Below are positions 26,460 to 35,534 of a DNA stretch of 64,000 nucleotides, piece by piece; positions within the stretch are counted from its first letter, which is position 1, and each line of letters begins with the position of its first letter. Under the pieces are notes generated by a model, which saw nothing but the letters and a program-made list of their open reading frames with translations, was not told where the DNA came from and made no database searches. The position numbers were made by a program, and so were the translations under genes. The DNA comes from Mobiluncus sp034180645. GTDB lineage: Bacteria; Actinomycetota; Actinomycetes; Actinomycetales; Actinomycetaceae. The stretch lies in contig NZ_JAXFNY010000021.1 of the NCBI RefSeq assembly GCF_034180645.1, forward strand, positions 1-64,000. The letters run 5' to 3'.

Positions 26460-27278
26460 TTATGCGTCCGAGGCTTGTCCCGAGATGGTAATCTCATCCG
26501 GATTGAGTTCCTGCAAGGATTTGTCGTCCAAAAAGGTTCTCCCCACCGGCAGCGTACTCGGTGTCAGGTCCGCATCGGTTTCTGAGTGCGCCCCACAAGT
26601 GTGATCCATCGCCACCACATGTCCGTCGTCGGGACTCCAGGCGTTGGTACACAAACCAAACTCCAGCCGCAGCGAACCACTGATTTTCCACAGGTAACCG
26701 CAGGTAGAGCAGGGATTCTCCGGCGGGTTACCGTGACGATCCAGTTCGGTGCGGGAATGCACGTCACGCAGCCAGCGTTTCACCGCCGCATTGCGGCCCT
26801 CACGATTCAGGACCCGTTTGCGCCCCAGTCCCAGTTCCCACAGGGCCAGCTGGTCGGCGTCCTCGCCGGTCGCTTCATATCCTTGGTCGAGGTTCGGGTC
26901 GTCAGGATCGTAGGGGGTCTGGTCCTTGCGCCCCAGGTCGCCGGGCTCTAACCGCTGTGACCACGGTACCCACGGGGGCGCCAACAAGGCGCCTTCAGCG
27001 GGCAGCAGGTCGGTTTCACACACCGTCCCAATCCGTCCATGCGGAACTCGGGTCAGGCTGACGGCCCACACCCAGCCTTTGTATCCCGGTTTCAGGCACT
27101 CGAAAAAGTGCGTCACCAACCGTTGTCCGGTGGCTTCCACCCGCAGGTGGTTCCCTACTTCTGTGTCTTTAGTAATGGATTTTAAGGCGTCGCGGGCCAG
27201 GTCGGACTGTTTAGCCAGTACTGAGTCGGGTTCCGATGTTCCGGCTGGCTGAGTAGTTTGTGTTTGTTTTCGAGCCAT
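26460..27278 (-). CDS. DUF3027 family protein
   Basis: 272-residue cytoplasmic protein of the actinobacterial DUF3027 family, function unknown. Visible features are a conserved central block (LVTHFFECLKPGYKGWVWAVSLTR), PPWVPWSQRLEPGDLG, and a C-terminal zinc-ribbon-like part with CSTCGYLW (about 191-198) and two further cysteines near 208 and 228. ATG 27278 is preceded by AAGGAG at seven bases. It is 48 bases downstream of the cold-shock gene; this pairing is common in actinobacteria and suggests a joint RNA-related role, which is inference. Confidence 0.85.
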   Translation of the reverse strand: MARKQTQTTQPAGTSEPDSVLAKQSDLARDALKSITKDTEVGNHLRVEATGQRLVTHFFECLKPGYKGWVWAVSLTRVPHGRIGTVCETDLLPAEGALLAPPWVPWSQRLEPGDLGRKDQTPYDPDDPNLDQGYEATGEDADQLALWELGLGRKRVLNREGRNAAVKRWLRDVHSRTELDRHGNPPENPCSTCGYLWKISGSLRLEFGLCTNAWSPDDGHVVAMDHTCGAHSETDADLTPSTLPVGRTFLDDKSLQELNPDEITISGQASDA

Positions 27279-27326
27279 CAAAAGCTCCTTCGTGTCACTT
27301 CTTGGTCTGGTTCATTCTGGAGATGC

Positions 27327-27704
27327 TCACGCTTCGAAAGACTGCGCCACAATTTTCAGCATCTTGGCAATCTGTTTGCCATTTTCGGGATACTTTCCCC
27401 GTCGCAGACTTCCCGAAGCATCATCAAGAATCCTGATGAGATCCTCTACGATAGGAACCATATCGGCAGCTTTTTTGCGTTGCGCTTTGGCGACGGAAGG
27501 AAGTTTTTCTACCACGGTCACGTTCATGGCTTGGCGTCCGCGTTTACCATCGACCACCGAGTATTCGACCTTGGTACCGGGATGGAGATCCACCACGTTC
27601 TCAGGCAGGGCCGAGGCATGCAGGAACACCTCTTCACCATCGGCTCCGGCTACAAACCCGAAGCCTTTGACAGCGTCGTACCATTTCACTTTCCCGCTCG
27701 GCAC
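27327..27704 (-). CDS. Cold-shock domain protein with C-terminal extension
   Basis: 125-residue protein. The first 66 residues form a cold-shock domain with both RNA-binding motifs: GKVKWYDAVKGFGFV (RNP1) and EEVFLHAS (RNP2). The last 55 residues are a helical extension of the type found in actinobacterial CspB-like proteins beside DUF3027. It likely binds single-stranded RNA and melts structure. It is the first gene of the csp-DUF3027 pair, divergent from the TPM-domain gene. Confidence 0.92.
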   Translation of the reverse strand: MPSGKVKWYDAVKGFGFVAGADGEEVFLHASALPENVVDLHPGTKVEYSVVDGKRGRQAMNVTVVEKLPSVAKAQRKKAADMVPIVEDLIRILDDASGSLRRGKYPENGKQIAKMLKIVAQSFEA

Positions 27705-27854
27705 ATGTCCTCCTCTGTAAATCTTGGTTCACTTACCGCTCAAATCTAACGATTTCGGCAAATATCTCAACCCAACCAGTCTAACTGCAAGCCCCAGCTG
27801 AGATAAAGTTATAGGTGACGTTTGTTCTGTTCGGAAGAAAGTAGCAAAGTTACT

Positions 27855-29906
27855 GTGTTCTCAAGAATTCGTTTCATAGCGGTAGGTTTTGTTTTACTGA
27901 TGGCGGGGTTCGTTCCAGCGAACTTCGCTCAGGCTTCTCCTGTTATTCAACCCGCAGCAGATCCCCTGGATATCTCCAGCAACCAGATTTACGACCCCGA
28001 CAACAAACTGGGTGATGACGGCATCTACCAGGTGAAAAGTTCCATTGAAGCCGCCAAGAATTTCAACATGTCGGTCTACATCGCCATCGTCCCCGATTTT
28101 GGTGAGCTCTCTCCCCGTGAATGGAACGAAAAAACGATGCAACTGTCGCATTTGGAAGCCAATTCTTATCTGCTTTCAATTGCCTACAACCCCAATGAGG
28201 ACGGCGCGGGCGAGATTGCGGCCTCTTCCACCGCTGGTTCAGCTATCAACAGCGCCCAAGCGGGCGACCGGGCTATGCAGGTTTTGCCTTACCAGTTGAG
28301 TAACGGCGAATACGCTTCAGGCGTGAGTTCTTTCGTCCAGCAGTTAATGGATCTGGCCATGTCCGCGAGCTCTGGTGCGGCGGCTCCCGCGGATAACACC
28401 GATGTGTCAGGACGCTCCACCAATAACTGGTTTATCCTCATGCTCATTTTGGCGATGCTGGTGGCGGTGGCTCTGGCTATCGCGATTTATCGGCGGAATT
28501 CCTACAACACCGCAGCAAAGCCTAAAGATACCGTGGACTTCGACGCCGTTGAGAGCGCCGATCGCGACAGCGAATTTGAAAGCAGCGAGGTGCTTACCCC
28601 CGGAACTGCGGCAGGAACCATACCTCCAACTAATGCCGAGCAACCCTTCGTCACCCCCGATGTTGTCGAGGCTGCCCCACAGACAGTTCCGGCAGATGTC
28701 TACGCTGCGGCTCCACCGGTGGAACAGATTCAGCCGGAAGCACCGGTCTATCCAGAGCCAGAAATGCTCTTTGATGAGGCCGCCGCCGCGGAAAGCGAAG
28801 CTAACTTTGAACGTGGACTCAAGGCTTTGAAAGACTTGAACGAGTCCATTTTTGCAGCTACCGAAGATTTGCACGCTTCCGTTGAAGCCTTTGGAGAAGT
28901 GGAAACCCGTAACTTCGCCGCTACCCTGGAATTCTCTCGAGAACAAGCCAATGCTTTGTTGAACTGGCTGGCGGGAGCGGATTTAGTCAGCTCCGAGGAA
29001 GCCGGACAAGTCGAGGATTCAGCTCGGCAGGTGAAGCAGGCTCTATCCGCTGAGGTACTTGCATTCACGAAACGTCGCCATAATCCTGACCAGGTCGGGG
29101 CTTCCCTGAATCGGTTGGCAGCTTCCTGGAACCGCGCACGGAAGTCTCTGGCTCAAGTTGAAACCGTGGAGAAACAGCTGGAAATCGACTATCCGCAAGC
29201 GAATTTGGGTCATGCCAGCGCGAACCTCAGTCAATCAAAGCGGTTGTTAAAGGCGGCCTACAAAGGCATCTTGTCCGGGCAAAAGTGCCTGAAGGAGGGC
29301 GATGCCAAGACTGCAATCCGCTACACCCGCGGTTCTGAACGAGCTGTCACCCAGACCGAATTCGCTTTGGAACACATCACGAAACTCAGCGAATTCTTAT
29401 CCGAAACCACAGAACACCTTTCCATCATGTTGGAAACGCTGGATGAGAACGTGCAAACCATCCGGACTTACGACCCCGATGCAAATGTCCAAGAAATCGC
29501 CATCACGGTACGAACTATGGAAAAAGCTCGCCAGGCTCTGGCTGGACAGGGAGATCCAATCGAGGCTTTGAGCAAACTCTGCGGGCTACAAGCCAACCTG
29601 TTCAATGTTTATGGCACTTCGGTTCTGGCGCAAGAATTGGCTCAGCTGCAAGCGCAATTCCCGCAGCGTCTGGCGTGGGAGCAACAGCACCTGGAACTGC
29701 TGCGCACGAATATCATGCTGCGCCGCAAGAGCATTGACCCGCAAATCGAGCTGGAATTGTCTCGCTGCGAGCAACTTATCGCCCAGGCGCGAGAGAAGCT
29801 CCCGCAAGAACCGCTCATCGGGATGACGATGCTCTCTACCAGCGCAGAAATGTTGATTCAGCTGGGCAGCGGGATTCCAGCGGCTTTCCCTACCCCGGCT
29901 AAATAG
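27855..29906 (+). CDS. TPM-domain membrane protein with long coiled-coil region
   Basis: About 683 residues. A signal sequence (FIAVGFVLLMAGFVPANFAQA) leads into an extracytoplasmic TPM (DUF477) domain: ISSNQIYDPDNKLGDDGIYQV and MSVYIAIVPDFGELSPREWN. A single membrane helix (about 193-213) and an acidic linker follow, then a cytoplasmic, mostly helical domain of about 370 residues rich in Leu/Gln/Glu heptads. TPM domains occur in Psb27/27.8-like repair factors and acidic phosphatases, but in actinobacterial proteins the role is unknown. The start is uncertain: GTG 27855 gives a compact signal peptide, and TTG 27822 would add 11 residues. Confidence 0.8.
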   Translation: MFSRIRFIAVGFVLLMAGFVPANFAQASPVIQPAADPLDISSNQIYDPDNKLGDDGIYQVKSSIEAAKNFNMSVYIAIVPDFGELSPREWNEKTMQLSHLEANSYLLSIAYNPNEDGAGEIAASSTAGSAINSAQAGDRAMQVLPYQLSNGEYASGVSSFVQQLMDLAMSASSGAAAPADNTDVSGRSTNNWFILMLILAMLVAVALAIAIYRRNSYNTAAKPKDTVDFDAVESADRDSEFESSEVLTPGTAAGTIPPTNAEQPFVTPDVVEAAPQTVPADVYAAAPPVEQIQPEAPVYPEPEMLFDEAAAAESEANFERGLKALKDLNESIFAATEDLHASVEAFGEVETRNFAATLEFSREQANALLNWLAGADLVSSEEAGQVEDSARQVKQALSAEVLAFTKRRHNPDQVGASLNRLAASWNRARKSLAQVETVEKQLEIDYPQANLGHASANLSQSKRLLKAAYKGILSGQKCLKEGDAKTAIRYTRGSERAVTQTEFALEHITKLSEFLSETTEHLSIMLETLDENVQTIRTYDPDANVQEIAITVRTMEKARQALAGQGDPIEALSKLCGLQANLFNVYGTSVLAQELAQLQAQFPQRLAWEQQHLELLRTNIMLRRKSIDPQIELELSRCEQLIAQAREKLPQEPLIGMTMLSTSAEMLIQLGSGIPAAFPTPAK

Positions 29907-30089
29907 TTAGACCATTGTTTTGACCCGGTTGCGCGAGAACTGTTTTTCGGAAAAGTATCCGACTGACGCCACGGTTAAAAAAGTTGTAAACTGCTGAGGC
30001 GTTTTGAAAATTTCGGGATTTCTGTGGGAAGTCTCGGCTGTTCAATTTGTGAAAATTTAAAGAAAACACCATAAGCAAAGAAAAACTCA

Positions 30090-30665
30090 ATGAAACTGCA
30101 AATTCCTGAAGAAAAAACGACTTACCTTCTGGTCGATGGGGAAAACATCGATGCTACCTTGGGGTTGAGCGTGTTGGGACGCCGCCCTGACCCTGACGAA
30201 CGCCCCCGCTGGGATCGGGTTCGCGACTACGTTTCGGAAACTTTTCCCGGCCAGACCAAAGGGCTGTTCTTTTTGAACGCATCGGCCCATATGCCCATGA
30301 CTTTTGTCCAAGCCTTGTTAGCGATGGATTATCAGCCGATTCCCCTCACCTCTGAGGGGGATGAAAAGGTCGTTGACGTTGGTATTCAGCGCACCTTAGA
30401 GGCCATCGACAAACAAGAATACGGAAATGTGGTATTAGTTTCTCACGATGGGGATTTTGAGCCTCAACTGCGCAGTTTACTGCGCAACGACCACGATGTT
30501 ACGGTGGTGGGATTTGAAGAATTCCTCTCTGGCGAGTTACGTGTCCTTGAGGAGAGCGGTCTGAAAATCGTGGATTTGGAGCGTGAAATTCACGCTTTCA
30601 ACGCGCCGCTGCCCCGTATCGGAGCGATTCAGCTAGACGAATTTGTCCCGGAACATTTTATTTAA
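30090..30665 (+). CDS. NYN domain (LabA/DUF88) RNase-like protein
   Basis: 191-residue protein with the PIN-like NYN fold. Acidic residues expected to bind metal are visible at LLVDGENID (Asp16, Asp20), EKVVDVGIQ (about Asp96) and VLVSHDGDFEPQL (Asp119, Asp121). The family includes metal-dependent endoribonucleases. It lacks the C-terminal LOTUS/OST-HTH domain present in some relatives. Its end overlaps the convergent gatD gene by 8 bases. An AT-rich 183-base gap precedes it. Confidence 0.88.
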   Translation: MKLQIPEEKTTYLLVDGENIDATLGLSVLGRRPDPDERPRWDRVRDYVSETFPGQTKGLFFLNASAHMPMTFVQALLAMDYQPIPLTSEGDEKVVDVGIQRTLEAIDKQEYGNVVLVSHDGDFEPQLRSLLRNDHDVTVVGFEEFLSGELRVLEESGLKIVDLEREIHAFNAPLPRIGAIQLDEFVPEHFI

Positions 30666-31497
30666 TCGCCGCTAGACGTTCTTGACGCAAACGCTGCAGC
30701 CCTGGGATTTCCGGTACTGCCAGCGGAAGGGTCGCCCCCATAGCGCGTGCTAGCAACAAATCCGCCAGCTGCGGGTTTCGCGCTAAACACGGTCCGTGCA
30801 TATAGGTCGCAATGATAGATCCCTGCACGCACCCCTCCACCGCTTTTCCGTCCTCTGTGGCACGGTAACCATCAGGAATCTCCCGACTAACTTCACGCCC
30901 CTGCTGTACTCCGGCTTGTGCGCTGACCCCGTCAGCCAACCCGGGAGCCACCCCGGGCTGACCGTTGCCGACCCCATAGGTCACAAAGCCCAACGGTAGC
31001 GCGTCCCGACCTAAGAGGGTTGCACCCCCGTGGTTTTCAAAACCGGTCAGGGGCTCGGTCAACTCACGCTCCAACTGTAAACCGTTCGCGGAACTGACCA
31101 ATTCTCCAATAGCCCGAGCCCCTTGCGGCAAGGTCACCACGTCGAGCAGCTCCGCCCCTTCGGTGCGTTTGCCTTCCGCGTCCGTATACCAGGTTCCCAA
31201 GACCTGGAAAGCGGCACATATGGCCAGCACGGGCTTCCCATTTTGTACCGCGCGTTCCAATCCGCGGTCCGTCAGTAAGCGACGCGAGGCAATGGTTTGA
31301 GCGATATCTTCTCCGCCCCCCAAAGTGTAAATATCTAAAGTTTCCGGAATTGCGTCAGTGCAGCTCACGTGGATTATTTCAGATTGGTAACCCAATAATT
31401 TCGCTCGCTGCGCCAGTACCACCGCGTTACCACCGTCCCCGTAGGTGCCCAAGACCTCGGGCATTAGCACCCCGATACGTAATGTTGATTCACTCAC
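30658..31497 (-). CDS. gatD: Lipid II isoglutaminyl synthase, glutaminase subunit
   Basis: 279-residue class I glutamine amidotransferase that feeds ammonia to MurT for amidation of D-Glu in lipid II. The catalytic cysteine is in LAICAAFQVLG (about Cys96) and the histidine in ATYMHGPCLARNP (about 242). YTLGGGEDIAQ matches GatD. GTG 31497 overlaps the murT stop in GTGA, with AGGGG just upstream; the frame extends three codons further. The murT-gatD operon is essential in several Gram-positives. Confidence 0.92.
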   Translation of the reverse strand: MSESTLRIGVLMPEVLGTYGDGGNAVVLAQRAKLLGYQSEIIHVSCTDAIPETLDIYTLGGGEDIAQTIASRRLLTDRGLERAVQNGKPVLAICAAFQVLGTWYTDAEGKRTEGAELLDVVTLPQGARAIGELVSSANGLQLERELTEPLTGFENHGGATLLGRDALPLGFVTYGVGNGQPGVAPGLADGVSAQAGVQQGREVSREIPDGYRATEDGKAVEGCVQGSIIATYMHGPCLARNPQLADLLLARAMGATLPLAVPEIPGLQRLRQERLAAIK

Positions 31498-32927
31498 CGC
31501 AACCACCCCTGTGCTGCAAATTCGGCCCGTGCGTCACGGAAACATGTGTAATTCAACAACATATCGACCTCGCCCGGGTCAGCCATCTCGATAGCTTCCA
31601 AAACCGTCGGAGCCCAGCGTGTCTCAATGCCCGCATAGTTCAAACGTACCTGCAAGTCTGCGCCGCGTTCGCCGGTGGCCACCACATTTTTCCCGCTCAG
31701 AGCCTCGAAGTTTACGTCCCACAACCAGCTCAGGTCGGTCCCATCGGCGATTTGGCCATTAACTCCCACAATGATTCCAGCCTGCGGATTGAGCATCGTC
31801 AAGGATTCCATCCACCCGGCCGGGTTCTTTGCCAGCAGCATCCGAATGTGGCGTCCTTGCACGCTAAAACTCGCGTAGCGACCCGCCACATCCCTCACTC
31901 TGGCGATACCTGCGGCAGCATCTTGCGCCTCAACTCCCAGCAACCTCGCCGCGACGAAAGCCTGCAGGGCGTTACCGCGGTTGGCTCTACCAGGGAGCCG
32001 CACCGTCGCGGTCGTTTCCTGCCCGCTGCTGGTATCTACCAGCCGCACGGGGTCACCGGCTTGGAAACTCTCGGCTTTCCAAATCCACTTCGGGTCGGGC
32101 CGGGCGAAATCTGACTGAGTCGGGAGCCTGTCCCAAGGTACTTCATGAGCCAACAATTCCTCGACCGGAACCGAGCGCCACAATACTTCCTGATCCAGAC
32201 CGGAAGCCAATTCACCAGGTTCGTCAGTCGGCGTATCCGGTTTGTCAGGGGAATAAATTATCGCTCCGCCGGTTCGAGGTGCCGTCAGCGAGTCCCCACT
32301 CCAGCCTTTACCCGCCGCAATCCATACCGGGTGCGCACTATCCCAGGCTGCCGAGGTCATCAGGGGGTCGTCCACATTGGCTACCACGTAGGCCTGCGGA
32401 TTTTCATCGACTGCGGCGCGAATACGCTTTTCAATAACCGCAATTTCCCCGACCCGATCCAGCTGGTCACGCGAGAGATTCAACAGCACTATGACCCGCG
32501 GACAGGTCGCTTTTGCGACACGTTCCAAGTGCATTTCATCAATTTCTAAAATCGCTACTCTAGCGTGCAAATTCGACATCAACGCCGTGACGACGCCGGG
32601 AGGCATATTGTCCCCGCCACGGTTTGAGGCTACAGCTAAGCCACCCCCGAAGACCGCTTCACTGAGCATCCGCGTAGTCGTGGTTTTCCCGTTAGTGCCC
32701 GTGACGAGGGCGATAAGTCGGTGTTCCGCCAAATGCTCCAGAATCTGGGGCTGCAGCCGCAGCGCCACCCGACCCCCAATCATGCCTCCGCTGCCGCGTC
32801 CGGTCAGACGGGAGACCCGGGCGGCGGCATTGCCTACCGCAATGGCGAAGCGGTCACGCCACCCAAGTCGGGGCTGAGAGATGAGGGGATTGGGGGCAGG
32901 CATATTGCCGGCTGTAGAATCAATCAC
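31494..32927 (-). CDS. murT: Lipid II isoglutaminyl synthase, Mur-ligase subunit
   Basis: 477-residue Mur-ligase homologue. With GatD it amidates the alpha-carboxyl of D-Glu in lipid II. The ATP site is VTGTNGKTTTTRML (about 75-88), with SNRGGDNMPPG and LNLSRDQLDRVGE also conserved, and a C-terminal DUF1727 domain. The usual four-cysteine zinc ribbon in the middle domain is missing. The expected CPRCGG reads APRTGG (216-221), and the second cysteine pair before FARPDPKW is also absent, while the surrounding residues still align. The start is uncertain (GTG 32927 or ATG 32903). Confidence 0.92.
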   Translation of the reverse strand: MIDSTAGNMPAPNPLISQPRLGWRDRFAIAVGNAAARVSRLTGRGSGGMIGGRVALRLQPQILEHLAEHRLIALVTGTNGKTTTTRMLSEAVFGGGLAVASNRGGDNMPPGVVTALMSNLHARVAILEIDEMHLERVAKATCPRVIVLLNLSRDQLDRVGEIAVIEKRIRAAVDENPQAYVVANVDDPLMTSAAWDSAHPVWIAAGKGWSGDSLTAPRTGGAIIYSPDKPDTPTDEPGELASGLDQEVLWRSVPVEELLAHEVPWDRLPTQSDFARPDPKWIWKAESFQAGDPVRLVDTSSGQETTATVRLPGRANRGNALQAFVAARLLGVEAQDAAAGIARVRDVAGRYASFSVQGRHIRMLLAKNPAGWMESLTMLNPQAGIIVGVNGQIADGTDLSWLWDVNFEALSGKNVVATGERGADLQVRLNYAGIETRWAPTVLEAIEMADPGEVDMLLNYTCFRDARAEFAAQGWLR

Positions 32928-32990
32928 AAGGAAAGTCTAGCGAAAAAACTTCTTCGCGCTCTTACTACAGCTTCATGAAATGTAAACGTT

Positions 32991-33005
32991 AGCATGGAAT
33001 ATGCT
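32991..33005. promoter_or_regulatory. Inverted repeat before the first sulfur module
   Basis: AGCAT-GGAAT-ATGCT has perfect 5-base arms. A related partial copy (AGTATGCTATG) follows at 33022-33032, overlapping a TATGCT that could be a -10 element. It lies 78 bases before the SQR-TusE gene in the divergent gap with murT. A sulfide- or persulfide-responsive repressor site is possible but unproven. Confidence 0.35.
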
Positions 33006-33082
33006 GAAAATACCGTCAATCAGTATGCTATGTAATAAAATGATTCTGAGCAAGTTTTTCCGCTGTCCCCAAGGAGAAAGCA

Positions 33083-34807
33083 ATGAAGCAAATCGTCATT
33101 CTCGGTGGCGGCACGGCCGGTTCGATTGTGTCCAACCGACTGTACCGACAGTTGCCAAAGAACGAGTACCAAATCACGGTGGTGGATCGCGACAACAACC
33201 ACCACTACCAACCTGGGTATCTTTTTGTTCCCTTTGGGATGTACAAACCTCGTACCGTGGTAAAGAAGCGGTCCAGGTTCTTGCCCTCCGGGGTGCGTTT
33301 CGTGATGGACAACATAAAGAAGGTCGACCCCGTTGCGAAAACCGTGGAATTGGAAAAGGAAACCATCCCCTACCACTATCTGATAATCGCCACCGGGTGC
33401 ACCATTCGTCCCGACCAAGTACCGGGAATGAGCGACCCGAAGGTTTGGCGCAAGAGCGTTTTTGACTTCTATACCCTCTCGGGCGCCGGACGTTTGCACC
33501 AGGCTCTTAAGAACTTCGAGCGCGGCCGCCTGGTGGTGCATATTTCCGAGATGCCCATCAAGTGTCCCGTCGCACCCCTGGAGTTTACCCTCCTGGCAGA
33601 CTGGTACCTGTTCATGCGTCGGCGCCGCTACGACGTTGACATTACCTTCGTCACCCCGCTCGACGGCGCATTTACAAAGCCGGTAGCGAAAGCGGAACTC
33701 GGGGACTTGTTACGCAAGCGAGACATCGAGATAGAAACCGACTTCAACGTTGAGAGAATAAATCCCGACAGTAAAACCCTGGTGGGATATGACGGTCGCG
33801 AAATCCCCTTTGACCTGCTGGTGACCACTCCACCAATAATGGGTCAACAGTATGTCGCAGATTCCGGTCTGGGCGATGAGAGCAACTATATTCCCATCGA
33901 CAAGCACACCCTGCAGTCCGACGAGTATCCCGATATTTTTGTCCTTGGCGATGCCGGAAATCTGCCAACGTCAAAGGCGGGCGCGGTGATTCATTTCCAG
34001 TCCGAATCATTCATACCGAACTTTATTAACTACCTAAAAGGGCGCCCGATGACCGAGTCTTTCGATGGACACGCCAACTGCTTTATCGAGTCAGGGTTTC
34101 ACAAGGCGTTGCTGTTGGACTTTAACTACGATGTGCAGCCCGTCACCGGCAGGTTCCCCCTGCCGTGTGTCGGCCCACTGCGCCTACTCGGCGAATCACG
34201 CCTAAACCACCTCGGGAAACTCGCGTTCTATGCATTGTATTGGGGTTTTCTGGCTCGCGGGTTGCCGCTGCCGTTCCCCCGCGATATGTCCAAGGCGGGT
34301 AAGGACTTCCGCAAGTGGGGGTTGCAGCCTGACGGGGTGACGCCTATTCCTGCTGGGAAATCCGCTCCCGTCGAACCCGAACCGGAGATTAAGATACCAA
34401 TCGTCCGCGTTATTGGCTCCGCACCCCTAGCCGCCGAAACGACGGCTAGACCAGGCAATATGCCGGCCAACACCACCAAGGGCGACCTCATTCCCGTATT
34501 ACACGAAGTTAACGGCAAGCCTATAGATGTGACCGACGAGGGTTTCATGACGCAAAAGAATCAGTGGAATGAAGAGGTCGCCGAGGCGCTCGCCAAGGCA
34601 CTGCACATTGAGCTAGACGATCAGGCATGGTCTGTGATTCGCTTCGTGCGTCAAGACTTCGAGGAACGTTCGGTGTCCCCGACTCTGGGTCGCATCTCCA
34701 AGGCTGGCGGCTTCGACGTCAAGTCCTTGTTCGCCATCTTCGGCACCAAACCGGCCAAGAAACTCGCCTATATAGCGGGGGCACCCAAGCCGGTCGGATG
34801 CGTCTAA
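33083..34807 (+). CDS. SQR-like flavoprotein fused to TusE/DsrC domain, copy 1
   Basis: 574 residues. Residues 1-410 are a sulfide:quinone-oxidoreductase-like FAD enzyme: the FAD loop GGGTAG, the second FAD site FVLGDAGNLPTSK, and cysteines 106 (ATGCTIRP), 161 (PIKCPVAP) and 333. All three are shared with copy 2. Membrane-facing hydrophobic residues lie near 370-400. After a linker, residues 468-574 form a TusE/DsrC domain: DEGFM, W-V-IRF-R, SPTL, and the C-terminus PKPVGCV with penultimate Cys573, the sulfur-carrying residue of the family. The second DsrC cysteine is absent, so it is TusE-like. Likely job: oxidise sulfide or a persulfide and load the sulfane sulfur onto its own carrier tail. 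AAGGAG precedes ATG 33083. Confidence 0.88.
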   Translation: MKQIVILGGGTAGSIVSNRLYRQLPKNEYQITVVDRDNNHHYQPGYLFVPFGMYKPRTVVKKRSRFLPSGVRFVMDNIKKVDPVAKTVELEKETIPYHYLIIATGCTIRPDQVPGMSDPKVWRKSVFDFYTLSGAGRLHQALKNFERGRLVVHISEMPIKCPVAPLEFTLLADWYLFMRRRRYDVDITFVTPLDGAFTKPVAKAELGDLLRKRDIEIETDFNVERINPDSKTLVGYDGREIPFDLLVTTPPIMGQQYVADSGLGDESNYIPIDKHTLQSDEYPDIFVLGDAGNLPTSKAGAVIHFQSESFIPNFINYLKGRPMTESFDGHANCFIESGFHKALLLDFNYDVQPVTGRFPLPCVGPLRLLGESRLNHLGKLAFYALYWGFLARGLPLPFPRDMSKAGKDFRKWGLQPDGVTPIPAGKSAPVEPEPEIKIPIVRVIGSAPLAAETTARPGNMPANTTKGDLIPVLHEVNGKPIDVTDEGFMTQKNQWNEEVAEALAKALHIELDDQAWSVIRFVRQDFEERSVSPTLGRISKAGGFDVKSLFAIFGTKPAKKLAYIAGAPKPVGCV

Positions 34808-34859
34808 GCCCGCAAGCAATCTAGCAACCTATTCCAGACTTTTACAAGGAGAGAGAATC

Positions 34860-35456
34860 ATGACACCAGCAGCAGAGGAATCGCAGTCCCAACCCCACAA
34901 CGGCGAGTCCGCCCTCGAAAACGAAAGCGCGCCCGATGAAAATGTCACCTACGTGCACCGTAAGATGGCTTTCATCTGCTCGAAGGGGAATCTCGACATG
35001 GCCTACCCGGCGCTGATTATGGCGCACGCCGCACTCAACCAGGGTATCCACGTAGACATCTTCTTTACTTTCTGGGGACTCGATATCATCAATAAACGCA
35101 CCATGGACGACCTCAAGTTCACCATGCAGGCGAACACCGCCATGCATATGCCCGCCCTGGATAAAATCCGTCCGGGCTGGGGGAACGCCTATATGCCGCC
35201 TTCTCTCGGGGTACTTCCCGGCATGACAAACTTTGCCACTTGGTACATGAAACGCGAGATTGACAAGATTGAGATTCCGCCGATACGAGACCTCCTGGAA
35301 CAGGTCGCGGAAATGGGCGCGGATATGTGGGCCTGCAAGATGACGGCAGACATGATGCAGCTCAAGCCGCGCATGTTGCACAAAGCGGTGAAAGGCATCA
35401 TTGACGCCGGTACCTTCATCGAACTGTCTGAAGGGTCGCAGATTATCTTCATCTAA
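34860..35456 (+). CDS. DsrE-family sulfurtransferase-like protein, copy 1
   Basis: 198 residues, DsrE2-like (COG2210 type). The conserved cysteine is in MAFICSKGNLDMAYP (Cys40), and a second cysteine (Cys159) is in WACKMTADMM. The motif FFTFWGLDIINK is typical of DsrE2. DsrE-type proteins carry persulfide sulfur and exchange it with TusE/DsrC. An acidic 33-residue N-terminal extension is absent from copy 2. The gene lies 52 bases after the SQR-TusE gene with AAGGAGAG before its ATG, so the pair is probably an operon. No membrane helix is clear, unlike classical DsrE2A. Confidence 0.85.
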   Translation: MTPAAEESQSQPHNGESALENESAPDENVTYVHRKMAFICSKGNLDMAYPALIMAHAALNQGIHVDIFFTFWGLDIINKRTMDDLKFTMQANTAMHMPALDKIRPGWGNAYMPPSLGVLPGMTNFATWYMKREIDKIEIPPIRDLLEQVAEMGADMWACKMTADMMQLKPRMLHKAVKGIIDAGTFIELSEGSQIIFI

Positions 35457-35534
35457 GTTTCGCCTTCCCGGGTAGGTTCCCCCGTCACCAGTGCGGTAAA
35501 GTGGCTTGGTACCCTTTGTTCTGAGAGGTGGGCT

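Noticed and set aside
31350..32114. A 254-codon plus-strand frame opposite gatD/murT
   Set aside because: Shadow of murT; no support.
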